A stretch of DNA of 64,000 nucleotides from Campylobacterales bacterium (GTDB lineage Bacteria; Campylobacterota; Campylobacteria; Campylobacterales; QNZT01). Numbering within the stretch: position 1 is the stretch's first letter; each line of letters opens with the position of its first letter. Shown here one piece after another: positions 1 through 7,308 of this stretch. Made by a program: the position numbers and the translations under genes. Under the pieces are notes generated by a model. The model was not told the DNA's origin and did not search any database. It saw only the letters and a list, made by a program, of their open reading frames with translations. Where the stretch lies: assembly GCA_024278835.1 (NCBI GenBank), contig JAJRSK010000053.1, positions 25,844 through 89,843 of the forward strand, in the 5' to 3' direction.

Positions 1-1
1 A

Positions 2-64
2 CTTCTCTTGTCTATGAGAAATTTCCTACAAAAATTTTCAAAGTACAAGGTTGTATATATATGA
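2..64 (+). CDS. possible C-terminal end of an upstream gene (partial)
   Basis: An open frame enters from the left edge and ends in a TGA at 62-64. This TGA overlaps the ATG of the next gene as ATGA, a typical translational coupling in this window. Only about 20 codons are visible, ending in a basic-hydrophobic stretch, so no family can be named. The frame of the next gene is also open to the left edge, so this call rests only on the ATGA overlap. Confidence 0.25.
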   Translation, partial: LLLSMRNFLQKFSKYKVVYI

Positions 65-696
65 TATATAAAATGTTTATAACGCTAATACTGCTATCAA
101 CCTCCTCATATGGTAGCCTATACGATAAGGGCGAAAAGATCTACTCTATTATGTGTGATAAAGAGAAGATTTCTACCCTTAGTTATAGCGATGCTGATAC
201 GCTTAAACAGCAAATAAAAAGCCAAAAACTATGCGGTAATTTAAATGATAAAAAGCTAAATGCTCTTAGCCATTTTCTCACTTCTAAAGAAAAAAGTACC
301 AAAACAAAACATCTCGTAGTGCCTGAAGAATCTCGTTGTCCTGTTTGTGGTATGTTTATCTCCAAATATCCAAAGTGGGTTGCTATCATCGAAACTAAAG
401 GGGGAGAGAAATATTATTTTGATGGTGTCAAAGATATGATGAAATTTTATTTTGATCCTCTCAAGTTTCATCATGATAGGGAAGCAATTTCTCACATCAT
501 GGTGAGTGATTATTATACGATTGAAGGGATAAATGCTAAAGAGGCTTACTATGTCATCGGCTCCAACATCTATGGACCTATGGGAGAAGAGTTGATACCC
601 TTCAAAACGCAAGCCGATGCGCAAAACTTCTCGGATGAGCATCACGGAAAAAAGATACTTTCTTTTGATATGATACAAGAAAAATTTCTCTACTAA
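61..696 (+). CDS. NosL-family copper protein with N-terminal cytochrome-like segment
   Basis: Exported NosL-type protein of 211 residues. Residues 1-19 look like a signal peptide. The NosL metal motif CPVCGM is at about 93-98, followed by YYFDGVKDMMKF, typical of NosL, a Cu(I)-binding protein that helps metallate nitrous oxide reductase. Residues 20-75 resemble a small cytochrome c fold (KGEKIY near the start, a C-terminal helix), but the heme motif CxxCH is absent. It is the first clearly readable gene of a run that continues with an ABC transporter, so a role in periplasmic copper delivery is inferred. NosL family is quite sure; the actual substrate protein is not known because nosZ is not in the window. 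ATG at 73 is an alternative start. Confidence 0.8.
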   Translation: MIYKMFITLILLSTSSYGSLYDKGEKIYSIMCDKEKISTLSYSDADTLKQQIKSQKLCGNLNDKKLNALSHFLTSKEKSTKTKHLVVPEESRCPVCGMFISKYPKWVAIIETKGGEKYYFDGVKDMMKFYFDPLKFHHDREAISHIMVSDYYTIEGINAKEAYYVIGSNIYGPMGEELIPFKTQADAQNFSDEHHGKKILSFDMIQEKFLY

Positions 697-747
697 GGCC
701 AGATCATCAGTACACTTACTAAAAGTTTTATCACTGCATTTACACTT

Positions 748-915
748 ATGATAGCACTCTTTAGCTTGCTAATCTTTTCGCCAAAACGCTATCATGATAG
801 TGGTATATCTCCACTAATCTCACGCGCAGGATTAGTACAAAGCAAGTCCGCTTATGAAGAGGATTTCTACCCTGCCCTTAAAGCGATCAATTACCAAGGA
901 TTTGTCCATGAATAA
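748..915 (+). CDS. small single-pass membrane protein, start uncertain
   Basis: A 55-codon frame from ATG 748 to TAA 913-915 fills the gap between the NosL-like gene and the ABC permease. The frame stays open back to the NosL stop, so translation could instead begin at a non-AUG codon (ATC at 703 or 706), which has an AAGG box at 695-698 and would add a more complete membrane helix (FITAFTLMIALFSLLIFSP). The C-terminal part is hydrophilic, with a motif around RYHDSGISPLISRAG. The last 8 bases overlap the start of the permease, which fits translational coupling. Family not recognised. The coding potential and tight packing make it likely real. Confidence 0.5.
   Translation: MIALFSLLIFSPKRYHDSGISPLISRAGLVQSKSAYEEDFYPALKAINYQGFVHE
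790..799. repeat. first of 37 dispersed TATCATGATA palindromes
   Basis: Exact copies of the 10-bp palindrome start at 790, 3206, 5121, 6366, 6652, 8010, 15260, 15695, 18705, 22206, 23123, 23286, 23526, 23547, 23978, 27581, 32635, 35250, 35266, 36153, 37708, 38027, 41756, 47436, 47574, 52106, 52127, 54781, 55200, 55273, 55564, 57224, 59922, 61713, 61915, 62422 and 62827. The list was made by eye and may miss a few. Near copies such as CATCATGATA (5922, 15612, 23728, 27945, 41494) are also common. In genes the motif is read as Tyr-His-Asp, as Ile-Met-Ile, or as a start or stop. The function is unknown. Confidence 0.9.
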
Positions 916-2086
916 ATCTGCATTTTTAAATTTTTTGTTTCTCTCACTTTACAAGCATAGAGCCAAACATATCGCGATATTTATCATTTCAACGCTGTTA
1001 ATTTTCCTTCTTTCATCGATGACTTTTATCTCCTCAGCCCTACAACAAGAGTCACTAAACACTCTCAAAGGAGAGAGCGACTTTCTACTTCAAAAGATGC
1101 GTTCAGGTCAGGCAGTGGACACACCGATAGCATGGGTAGATGAGATAGAAAAGATACGCGGTGTCTCCGTTGTTACCCCACGCATATATGGCAAATACCT
1201 CTTGCCCTATGATGAAAAGTACTTCACCATCATAGGCGTGGACTTTTTTGACGAACAAATCGTAGCAAACCTTAAAAAACTCTTCTTGGACCTTGATATA
1301 AAAAGCTTTTTACAAAAGGATCAGATGATAGTCGGCGAAGGGGTAAGAGCCTACATGAAACAAAATCACTATGATACATACTTCAACTTTTTAACACCAC
1401 AAGGCGAAGAAAAAAGCGTTTCTATTTACGATAACTTTTCTCACGAAGGCAACTTAGTCAGCAATGATCTCATCATCATGAGTGCCGACTTAGCCAGAGA
1501 AATTTTGGGTGTCGATGAAGAGGAAGTCAGTGACATCTCCATCTCCGTGCCCAACGAAGCTGAGAGGGATAATATCGCCTTTAAATTAAAATCTTTACAT
1601 TTTGACGCACGCATCATCGCCAAAACAGATATGCAAAGTGCCTATGAAAAATTTTATAACTATAAATCAGGGATATTTTTACTACTTTTTATCCTCTCAC
1701 TTAGTACTTTTATGCTTATCCTCTACCAAAGATATGCGATGGTAGGTAGCAGCGATAAAAAAGAGATTGCTATCCTAAGGATGCTTGGTTGGAGTATCAA
1801 AGATGTACTCAAACTCAAACTCTATGAGACACTTTTTATCAGTATATTTTCCTTTATGTTAGGCATCGTTTTGGCTTATGTTTTTGTCTTTGTTTTTAAC
1901 GCACCCCTACTTCGTGATATCTTTTTAGGCTTTGGTAACTTAACGAACAACCCTTCGTTTCAACCTGTCATAGATGGAGGATTGATAGCTTCACTCTTTC
2001 TCTTTTTTATCTTACCTTTTGTCTTTGCCGTTATCATCCCCGTGTGGCGTATCGCTATCATCGACCCTTACGAAGGTATGAAATGA
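908..2086 (+). CDS. ABC transporter permease, FtsX/MacB type
   Basis: Inner-membrane permease of the FtsX/LolC-E/MacB superfamily, about 392 residues from the ATG at 908. That start is preferred over 854 because an AAGG box (896-899) precedes it at good spacing and it overlaps the upstream stop by only 8 bases. One N-terminal membrane helix is followed by a large extracytoplasmic domain (about residues 45-260) and three C-terminal helices with the conserved stretch KKEIAILRMLGWS. The ATPase gene follows directly. Together with NosL this resembles accessory sets found near nitrous oxide reductase, so a role in copper or cofactor handling, or in moving a lipoprotein or peptide across the envelope, is inferred and not shown. 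Confidence 0.8.
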   Translation: MNKSAFLNFLFLSLYKHRAKHIAIFIISTLLIFLLSSMTFISSALQQESLNTLKGESDFLLQKMRSGQAVDTPIAWVDEIEKIRGVSVVTPRIYGKYLLPYDEKYFTIIGVDFFDEQIVANLKKLFLDLDIKSFLQKDQMIVGEGVRAYMKQNHYDTYFNFLTPQGEEKSVSIYDNFSHEGNLVSNDLIIMSADLAREILGVDEEEVSDISISVPNEAERDNIAFKLKSLHFDARIIAKTDMQSAYEKFYNYKSGIFLLLFILSLSTFMLILYQRYAMVGSSDKKEIAILRMLGWSIKDVLKLKLYETLFISIFSFMLGIVLAYVFVFVFNAPLLRDIFLGFGNLTNNPSFQPVIDGGLIASLFLFFILPFVFAVIIPVWRIAIIDPYEGMK

Positions 2087-2100
2087 CAAGGAGTAAAGCA

Positions 2101-2769
2101 ATGATACAGATAACAAACCTCAACAAAACATTTCACCCAGACACGGCACGCGCTTTCACAGCACTAGATAGTATCAACTTACAAATCAAAGAAAATGAAC
2201 TCATCATCCTAAAAGGCGTCAGTGGTAGTGGCAAATCCACCCTACTTTCCATCATTGCTGGTTTACAAAAACCAACCCATGGAGAACTTTTAGTAGAAGG
2301 GGAATCCATCTCTAAACTTCCCGACTTGCACGCTTCACATTTTCGTGCCTCAAGCATCGGGTTCATCCCCCAAGCCTTCAATCTTTTTGAGACCTTAAGC
2401 GTAGAAGAAAATCTCTCCGTGGCACTCATCCCTCTAGGATTTTCGCCAAAAGAGATAGCCAAAAAAACCCAAAAAGCCCTAGAATTAGCGCTGATATCTC
2501 ATAAAAGAAAAGAACTCATCACTAATCTTTCAGGGGGCGAAAAGCAACGAACTGCCATCGCCAGAGCCCTCGTCAATGACGCGAAAATCATCCTTTGTGA
2601 TGAACCCACCGCAAACCTTGATACCCAAAATAGTAAAAAATTTATCATCATCATAGAAGAGCTTAAACGATTAGGGAAAACCATCATTATTGCCACACAT
2701 GACCCATTATTTGACACCCTATCCTTTAGCGACCGTATCATCAAAATGGAAGATGGAAAAATCTTGTGA
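2101..2769 (+). CDS. ABC transporter ATP-binding protein, LolD/MacB type
   Basis: ATPase partner of the preceding permease, 222 residues. It carries a Walker A motif GVSGSGKST (about residues 39-47), a Q-loop around IPQAFNLFETL, the signature LSGGEKQR, Walker B IILCDEPTANLD and the switch histidine in ATHD. The start at 2101 is chosen because AAGGAG at 2088-2093 lies 7 bases upstream; an in-frame ATG at 2083 overlapping the permease stop is an alternative. The stop codon overlaps the GTG start of the next gene. Energises a mechanotransmission-type (type VII) exporter; the substrate is unknown. Confidence 0.85.
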   Translation: MIQITNLNKTFHPDTARAFTALDSINLQIKENELIILKGVSGSGKSTLLSIIAGLQKPTHGELLVEGESISKLPDLHASHFRASSIGFIPQAFNLFETLSVEENLSVALIPLGFSPKEIAKKTQKALELALISHKRKELITNLSGGEKQRTAIARALVNDAKIILCDEPTANLDTQNSKKFIIIIEELKRLGKTIIIATHDPLFDTLSFSDRIIKMEDGKIL

Positions 2770-3734
2770 CTGCCCAAATCCTCTTGCAAAATGAAGTCCT
2801 TATCTCTCTCTTTTCAGAGACACTCATCCTCATCCTCAACATCATCGCTATCATAGGTACCATAAAAATTCTCAAAAACTGGGACTTCAGTTCCACTTCA
2901 CCCCAACAATATAAACTAGAAAAACGTAGCTACCTTATCGTCCTCATCATCACAGTATCGCTACTTTTCAACATCTTACTCTTACCTTATTTTGCCTTTT
3001 GCCTTGAGAGTCTCTCTGCTATCGTACCTGGTGCGATGTGTGGTGCAGGAGTCATCTCTGCCAACCCCTATGGAAACCCTCTACTACTTCTAAAAATCCT
3101 CATACTCTTTTTCATCGGCATCTGGCTCCTCATCAACCACGAAGATTTAAAAGCCAAAAACTACCCCTATACACGCAAAAAGTTTTGGTTTTTCTCCATC
3201 ATCTTTATCATGATAGCCACTTCTTATATATTAGAAATCGCCTATTTTAGCAATATATCCCTAGAAAAACCCGTCTCATGCTGCTCCGTCATCTTTGGAC
3301 TTAGTGGTGCCAACAGCTTGCCATTTGGCTTAAGCACACTCATGATAGTGGCTATCTTCTATCTACTAGCCTTACTAAGTTTTCTCTTTATATGGCAAAA
3401 ACAAGCCTTTGCTTTGGCGTTCTCTAGTATAGGATTTTTATTTGTCGCGTACTACGCGATAACACACTTCTTTGGTACTTATATCTACCAACTCCCCACT
3501 CATATATGCCCTTTTTGTATGTTGCAAGGAGAGTACTACTATGTAGGATACTTGATATGGGGTTTACTCTTTGTAAGCGTATTTTTTGGAATAGCCAACG
3601 CAGTCCTAAGACTTATCATCGGCAAAGAGTTAGTACGATTTTATCATTATGCCTTTATTACTTTGGTTTCCTTTATCATCATAACAGCTGGATATGTGGT
3701 AGTTTATGTTTTGAAAAATGGGGTTTGGTTATAA
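2766..3734 (+). CDS. polytopic membrane protein with cysteine motifs, function unknown
   Basis: 322 residues with about eight predicted membrane helices. The GTG start overlaps the ATPase stop, so it belongs to the same operon. Cysteines cluster in three places: a single one in VPGAMCGAGV (about residue 92), a CC pair in PVSCCSVIFG (about 171), and a CPFC motif in HICPFCMLQG near residue 247. The CxxC-type pairs suggest thiol redox chemistry or copper binding at the membrane face, which would fit the NosL context. I do not recognise the family with confidence; a link to VKOR or DsbB-like redox proteins is only a resemblance of the CPFC motif. Confidence 0.6.
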   Translation: MTAQILLQNEVLISLFSETLILILNIIAIIGTIKILKNWDFSSTSPQQYKLEKRSYLIVLIITVSLLFNILLLPYFAFCLESLSAIVPGAMCGAGVISANPYGNPLLLLKILILFFIGIWLLINHEDLKAKNYPYTRKKFWFFSIIFIMIATSYILEIAYFSNISLEKPVSCCSVIFGLSGANSLPFGLSTLMIVAIFYLLALLSFLFIWQKQAFALAFSSIGFLFVAYYAITHFFGTYIYQLPTHICPFCMLQGEYYYVGYLIWGLLFVSVFFGIANAVLRLIIGKELVRFYHYAFITLVSFIIITAGYVVVYVLKNGVWL

Positions 3735-4042
3735 AAAATACTATCCATAAATAGTGACTTTTTTAACACTTATCTAGCACATTGTTATCACGATGGTAAT
3801 ATTTTAAGAAAAAGTTTATTTTAAACTTTAAATGATTTTAACTTTACAAATAGTTTCGGGTCTAACCTTATTAGACTTACATTTTGTGATTAGATAAATT
3901 ATAGGATATCTGATTCTTTTATAACCACTCCCTCACAACTTTTTAAAAGTTGGATAAAAACTTTAAAGAAAAACAAAAGTGTCAGATTTTTTGTTATAAT
4001 GAGTAAAGGGCACCTCTAAAGATAAAGGCATTGGAGATAATC
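3735..4042. other. 308-base gene-free gap with small dyads and a promoter
   Basis: AT-rich spacer between the end of the nosL-type operon and the orphan antitoxin. It holds a small hairpin (GTCTAA at 3860-3865 against TTAGAC at 3871-3876), a near-perfect palindrome centred on a T/A run (3936-3952), a good -10 box TATAAT at 3995-4000 and, at 4008-4020, 13 bases identical to the terminal repeat of the MITE-like element found at 46.8 kb. No open frame of note was seen. Confidence 0.5.
3995..4000 (+). promoter_or_regulatory. -10 promoter box for the antitoxin-like gene
   Basis: A consensus TATAAT lies 43 bases upstream of the ATG at 4043. The region before it is T-rich, as is common for sigma-70 promoters in Campylobacterota, where the -35 box is weak. 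No clear -35 hexamer is seen. Confidence 0.45.
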
Positions 4043-4279
4043 ATGCAAACATTAACAATACAATTCAAAGATGACTTTATGAGTGAGGTTATTAAGTTTA
4101 TTGAAACAGCAAAAGATAATATTGTGATAAAGAAAGACAAAAATTTAGAACTTGACCCATATTTTTATGAGAGACAAAAAGATTTACAAAAAATACTAAA
4201 TGATGATAACCAAATGAGAACTCACGATGAGTTGTGGGCTAAAGTACATAAACATCTTGAAAAAACTCACTCCCAATAA
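4043..4279 (+). CDS. orphan RelB-like antitoxin
   Basis: 78-residue protein starting at ATG 4043, six bases after a GGAG box. The N-terminal part reads as a short beta strand plus helix (MQTLTIQFKDDF, then a helix). The C-terminal half is a charged linker ending in a THDELWAKVHKHLE helix, the arrangement of RelB/DinJ-type antitoxins in this group. The gene stop TAA overlaps an ATG (TAATG, 4277-4281), where a toxin gene would normally start, but that frame ends after five codons. So the toxin appears to be lost. An origin as a mobile toxin-antitoxin pair is likely; the family call is moderate. Confidence 0.6.
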   Translation: MQTLTIQFKDDFMSEVIKFIETAKDNIVIKKDKNLELDPYFYERQKDLQKILNDDNQMRTHDELWAKVHKHLEKTHSQ

Positions 4280-4296
4280 TGCAAATTACTTTTTAA
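4279..4296 (+). pseudogene. possible vestige of a RelE-type toxin start
   Basis: Directly overlapping the antitoxin stop, an ATG opens a frame of five codons (Met-Gln-Ile-Thr-Phe) that then meets TAA. Such a TAATG junction and this kind of beginning are typical for the toxin partner of a RelBE pair. After the stop the DNA becomes AT-rich non-coding and no continuation was found in any frame. It may be chance; the call rests on position only. Confidence 0.25.
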
Positions 4297-4373
4297 TCCT
4301 AAAAAAATATTATAATAGTTTATGTTTTGAGAAATAGAATCTGCTTATAATGAAAGCTAAAAAAGGAAGATAA

Positions 4374-5111
4374 ATGATGAAAAAATACTTGATATTTTCA
4401 TACGCAATAATTGGCTATTTATTTGCACTTAGCACTTTAACTTTTTTGATTTTCTGGGTCTATCCTTGGGACTTTATGCCCTTATATATCGACAATCCTA
4501 TGAGTAATGTAGGCATGAATCCTCTTATCATCGACATCAGTTTATTGCTCTTTTTTGCTTTGCAGCACTCTCTTATGGCTAGAAGTTTTTTTAAAGATGG
4601 GTTATTTAAAGACATTTCATATGCCGTAAAATCTGCCACTTACTCTCTTGCTTCGTCACTCTGTCTCCTGCTTATCTACTACTTTTGGCAGCCACTTTAT
4701 GGATATGTTTGGGTATTTGAAAACAGCTTTATGTCTTGGGTGCTTAGTGCTGTATATCTCACTGGATGGTTCATTGCCTTTCTTGCTACTTTTATCATTG
4801 ACCATTTTGAACTTTTTGGCTTGCATCAAGGATATAGAGTTTTGAAAAACATTCCTGAACCAGAAATTACGTTTCAAGTACGTTATTTTTATAAATATAT
4901 CAGACATCCTATCCAGGCAGGTACACTGGTGGGTCTATGGGCGACACCTTCTATGAGTTATACTCATCTATTGTTAAGTATTGGTATGACTATTTATGTA
5001 TTGATAGGTCTATATTTTGAAGAAAAAAGTCTGCTAGTTACTTTTGGTGATGCATACAAAAACTATATGAAAACCACACCTATGTTAATTCCACTTATCA
5101 AAAGAAATTAA
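4374..5111 (+). CDS. mddA: MddA-like membrane methyltransferase (NnrU/ICMT superfamily)
   Basis: Integral membrane protein of 245 residues with six or more hydrophobic helices. The S-adenosylmethionine-binding signature of the isoprenylcysteine methyltransferase fold is present: YKYIRHPIQAG around 174-183 and the acidic pair FEEKSL at 215-220, followed by GDAYKNY. The stretch RHPIQAGTLVGLWATP and the C-terminal PMLIP match my memory of MddA, which methylates methanethiol to dimethyl sulfide. NnrU, associated with denitrification, is a related alternative. A strong AAGGAAG box precedes the tandem ATGATG at 4374-4379. It is a single gene, probably transcribed from its own promoter (TATAAT at 4346-4351). 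Family certain, substrate moderate. Confidence 0.6.
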   Translation: MMKKYLIFSYAIIGYLFALSTLTFLIFWVYPWDFMPLYIDNPMSNVGMNPLIIDISLLLFFALQHSLMARSFFKDGLFKDISYAVKSATYSLASSLCLLLIYYFWQPLYGYVWVFENSFMSWVLSAVYLTGWFIAFLATFIIDHFELFGLHQGYRVLKNIPEPEITFQVRYFYKYIRHPIQAGTLVGLWATPSMSYTHLLLSIGMTIYVLIGLYFEEKSLLVTFGDAYKNYMKTTPMLIPLIKRN

Positions 5112-5137
5112 CAAATCTTCTATCATGATAACTATGC

Positions 5138-5143
5138 TATAAT
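5138..5143 (+). promoter_or_regulatory. -10 box seven bases before the start codon (leaderless candidate)
   Basis: TATAAT at 5138-5143 lies just upstream of ATG 5150 and no Shine-Dalgarno sequence is visible between them. If this box is used, transcription would begin at or very near the ATG, giving a leaderless message. The upstream 5121 copy of TATCATGATA overlaps the likely -35 to spacer region. Confidence 0.4.
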
Positions 5144-5149
5144 CCTCTT

Positions 5150-5653
5150 ATGAAAAAATTAGCACCTATATTCACCACTGTACTTATCATGGCTATCATC
5201 ATGATAATCTTCTTTTCACTAGCAAAACAAGAGCAAATGATAACGGTCTATAAAGACAACCATACCCAGGAACCACTTAAGCTAAATCTCCACCACCTAC
5301 AGGATCCCCAATGTGCCATGGTCGTAGAAAAAAATGAATATGCCGCGCAACTGGCCGCAAAGAGCGGTAAAACTTGGGTATTTGATGATATCGGATGTTT
5401 GGTACTATGGCAAGATGATAAAGTATTTATGGATGAACCAAGATTGTGGGTTTATACGATGGACTCTAAAAAGTGGATAGACGCCAAAAAAGCACACTAC
5501 TCTGCTACAGAACGTACTCCTATGATTCATGGCTTTGGTGCGTATGAATATCCTGATGCAAAACTCATCGACTACGAGGAGATGCGCTTACGCGTGCTTC
5601 GTGGCGAAGATATGACCAACCCAATTATCCGTAAAAAACTCTTAGGGATATAG
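5150..5653 (+). CDS. NosL-like lipid- or membrane-anchored periplasmic protein
   Basis: 167 residues with an N-terminal membrane anchor (residues 8-26). The core resembles NosL: HLQDPQCAMVV supplies a cysteine and methionine pair equivalent to the CGM motif, and KTWVFDDIGCLVLW matches the second conserved block. One cysteine of the usual CxxCGM is missing. The stop is immediately followed by the ATG of the GHCxGMCGG membrane protein, so the two are one unit. A role in copper delivery to a membrane cuproenzyme such as cbb3 oxidase or nitrous oxide reductase is inferred from family and partner. Confidence 0.65.
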   Translation: MKKLAPIFTTVLIMAIIMIIFFSLAKQEQMITVYKDNHTQEPLKLNLHHLQDPQCAMVVEKNEYAAQLAAKSGKTWVFDDIGCLVLWQDDKVFMDEPRLWVYTMDSKKWIDAKKAHYSATERTPMIHGFGAYEYPDAKLIDYEEMRLRVLRGEDMTNPIIRKKLLGI

Positions 5654-6361
5654 ATGGACTCTATCAATCTACTCTCTATCATGACCATTGCCTTTTTAGG
5701 CTCATTTGGACACTGCGTAGGGATGTGTGGCGGTATTGTAGTCGCATATACCAGTACCAAAGTAGATGAAAAATGGTCAAAAACCACCCAAGCTTTTGCG
5801 CATTTCACCTACTCTTTGGGGCGTGTGAGCACATATGTACTCTTAGGTGCGCTCTTTGGTTATCTCGGTGGTGTGGCAACGTTTAACAACTATACCAATG
5901 GTGGCTTACTCGTCTTTGCCGGGGTCATCATGATACTAGCGGGGCTCTCTTTGATGGGTAAGGTCAAGTTTCTCACACTCATCGAACACTCTTTTTCAAA
6001 GTCCGAATGGTATCAAAAAAGTTTTCGCTCCCTATTGCACTCTAAAACACTCTTTTCTTTTTATCTATTGGGAATGTTAAACGGGCTTTTACCTTGTGGT
6101 TTTGTCTACTTTTTTGCCATCACTGCGGCAAGTACTGGTAGTGCACTTTGGGGTGCGATAGTGATGTTAGTATTTGGTTTGAGTACTATTCCTGCGATGT
6201 TTTCTATGGGATTTTTTGTGGGTCTATTTAAACAAAGTTCTTTTCGCTCACTTATGATAAAGTTCGCTTCCATCGCGGTCATAGGCTACGGATTGTTTAC
6301 TATCTATAATGGATATGGATTTATTACAGATCCAACAAGGACGTTGTTACACTGTCACTGA
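5654..6361 (+). CDS. DsbD_2/UreH-domain membrane protein with GHCxGMCGG motif
   Basis: 235-residue protein with about six membrane helices. Near the N-terminus it has FGHCVGMCGGIVVAY, the hallmark of the sulfite-exporter-like/UreH (DsbD_2) proteins linked with copper loading and cytochrome oxidase assembly. A second conserved motif, GMLNGLLPCGFVYFF, follows at about 142-156. It begins at the base after the stop of the NosL-like gene. Its end overlaps the convergent trmH by seven bases. The molecular function is not proven for this family; copper transport or thiol transfer is the usual suggestion. Confidence 0.7.
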   Translation: MDSINLLSIMTIAFLGSFGHCVGMCGGIVVAYTSTKVDEKWSKTTQAFAHFTYSLGRVSTYVLLGALFGYLGGVATFNNYTNGGLLVFAGVIMILAGLSLMGKVKFLTLIEHSFSKSEWYQKSFRSLLHSKTLFSFYLLGMLNGLLPCGFVYFFAITAASTGSALWGAIVMLVFGLSTIPAMFSMGFFVGLFKQSSFRSLMIKFASIAVIGYGLFTIYNGYGFITDPTRTLLHCH

Positions 6362-7014
6362 TGCTTATCATGATAGGGCGTTGGTTCCTTCAGTGAGATA
6401 CGTCCTTTGCTTCTTCTTGCTACCGTATCTCTGTAAATCCATGCTTTTTTTATCTCTTCCCGACTCTCACAAGAAAGTTGAGGCTTCTCATACATTCCCT
6501 TGGCCTCTCTTTGCCCTTGTGCCTCATAAAGTACCAGTGCTGTAGCTACAGAGACATTAAGACTTTGTACCATGCCTTGCATGGGGATTGTGATGGTTTT
6601 GTCTGCTAACATGATAAGCTCTTGCGAAACACCGTCTTTTTCGTTACCCACTATCATGATAGTAGGTAAGGTATAATCCACCTCTCTAAAAGAGATAGCA
6701 TTTTTATCTAAGTGCGTAACAATCAGCTGATACCCTTGGGAGTGCTTTTGCTTTAAAAATTGAATCTTCTTCTCTTCATCTATCCTAAAACGATTTACCC
6801 AGCGGTGGGCACCTTGGGTGATAACTTTATGTGTATGAAAATGATTATTATCTTTATGGGTATAAAAAAGTTCTAGTACCCCAACAGCGTCACAGCTTCG
6901 AACGATAGCAGAAAGATTGTGAGCGTCGTGGACATCTTCCAAAAAAAGTAGTAGCGTGGGTTGCTTATTTTGTAGTGTTTTATCTATCTTTTCTTGACGT
7001 TTTTCACTATTCAT
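6355..7014 (-). CDS. trmH: tRNA (guanosine-2'-O-)-methyltransferase TrmH
   Basis: SpoU/TrmH-class SPOUT methyltransferase of 219 residues. Motif 1 is NLSAIVRSCDAVGV (Asn and Arg conserved, residues 33-46), motif 2 IVGNEKDGVSQEL, and motif 3 IPMQGMVQSLNVSVATALVLYE, which form the SAM-binding trefoil knot. A C-terminal extension rich in charged residues is as in bacterial TrmH, which 2'-O-methylates G18 of tRNA. Other SpoU members (RlmB) are less likely because the N-terminal RNA-binding L30e domain is missing. It lies downstream of rsmH and the ftsL-like gene and probably shares their transcript. Two TATCATGATA copies fall inside it. Confidence 0.8.
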   Translation of the reverse strand: MNSEKRQEKIDKTLQNKQPTLLLFLEDVHDAHNLSAIVRSCDAVGVLELFYTHKDNNHFHTHKVITQGAHRWVNRFRIDEEKKIQFLKQKHSQGYQLIVTHLDKNAISFREVDYTLPTIMIVGNEKDGVSQELIMLADKTITIPMQGMVQSLNVSVATALVLYEAQGQREAKGMYEKPQLSCESREEIKKAWIYRDTVARRSKGRISLKEPTPYHDKHQ

Positions 7015-7019
7015 TTGTG

Positions 7020-7301
7020 TCAGTCATCTAACTCATCCAGTACTTCTACCTGATAGTGTATCAATTCTAATTCTCTTTTGAGATGGGAATTTTCTTCTTT
7101 TAGGGCTGTGTAAGTATGGTATAAACCATTGATTTTTTTACTGCTATAGTAGATTTGGTTACTGATATATATCTTTGGAAGTAGTAAAAGAAGGACGGTA
7201 AAAATAGTGATAAAAACAAAGATGAGATTTTTAAAAGAGATATTTTCTGCCTCATTTAAGGCTTCATCATACTCTTCTAAAAGTAAATCTTTTTCGCGCA
7301 T
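7020..7301 (-). CDS. ftsL: FtsL-like cell-division protein
   Basis: Small bitopic protein: a short acidic cytoplasmic region, one membrane helix (LIFVFITIFTVLLLLLPKIYI) and a C-terminal coiled coil (YTALKEENSHLKRELELIHYQVEVLDEL), the architecture of FtsL, which joins FtsB and FtsQ in the divisome. It follows rsmH directly, the usual place of ftsL. The start is set at ATG 7301, 7 bases after the rsmH stop and with a GAGAG box. A GTG at 7373 would add 24 residues but overlaps rsmH by 65 bases and has no ribosome site. The identity rests on architecture and context, because FtsL sequences diverge strongly. Confidence 0.6.
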   Translation of the reverse strand: MREKDLLLEEYDEALNEAENISFKNLIFVFITIFTVLLLLLPKIYISNQIYYSSKKINGLYHTYTALKEENSHLKRELELIHYQVEVLDELDD

Positions 7302-7308
7302 ATCACTC

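Noticed and set aside
183..678. Minus-strand frames opposite the NosL-like gene (183-389 and 256-678)
   Set aside because: They are antisense shadows without start signals; the plus-strand gene has a signal peptide and the CPVCGM motif.
4008..4020. A second copy of the MITE-like element
   Set aside because: Only 13 bases match the terminal repeat; neither the inner arms nor the opposite end are present nearby, so it is noted only as a possible relic.
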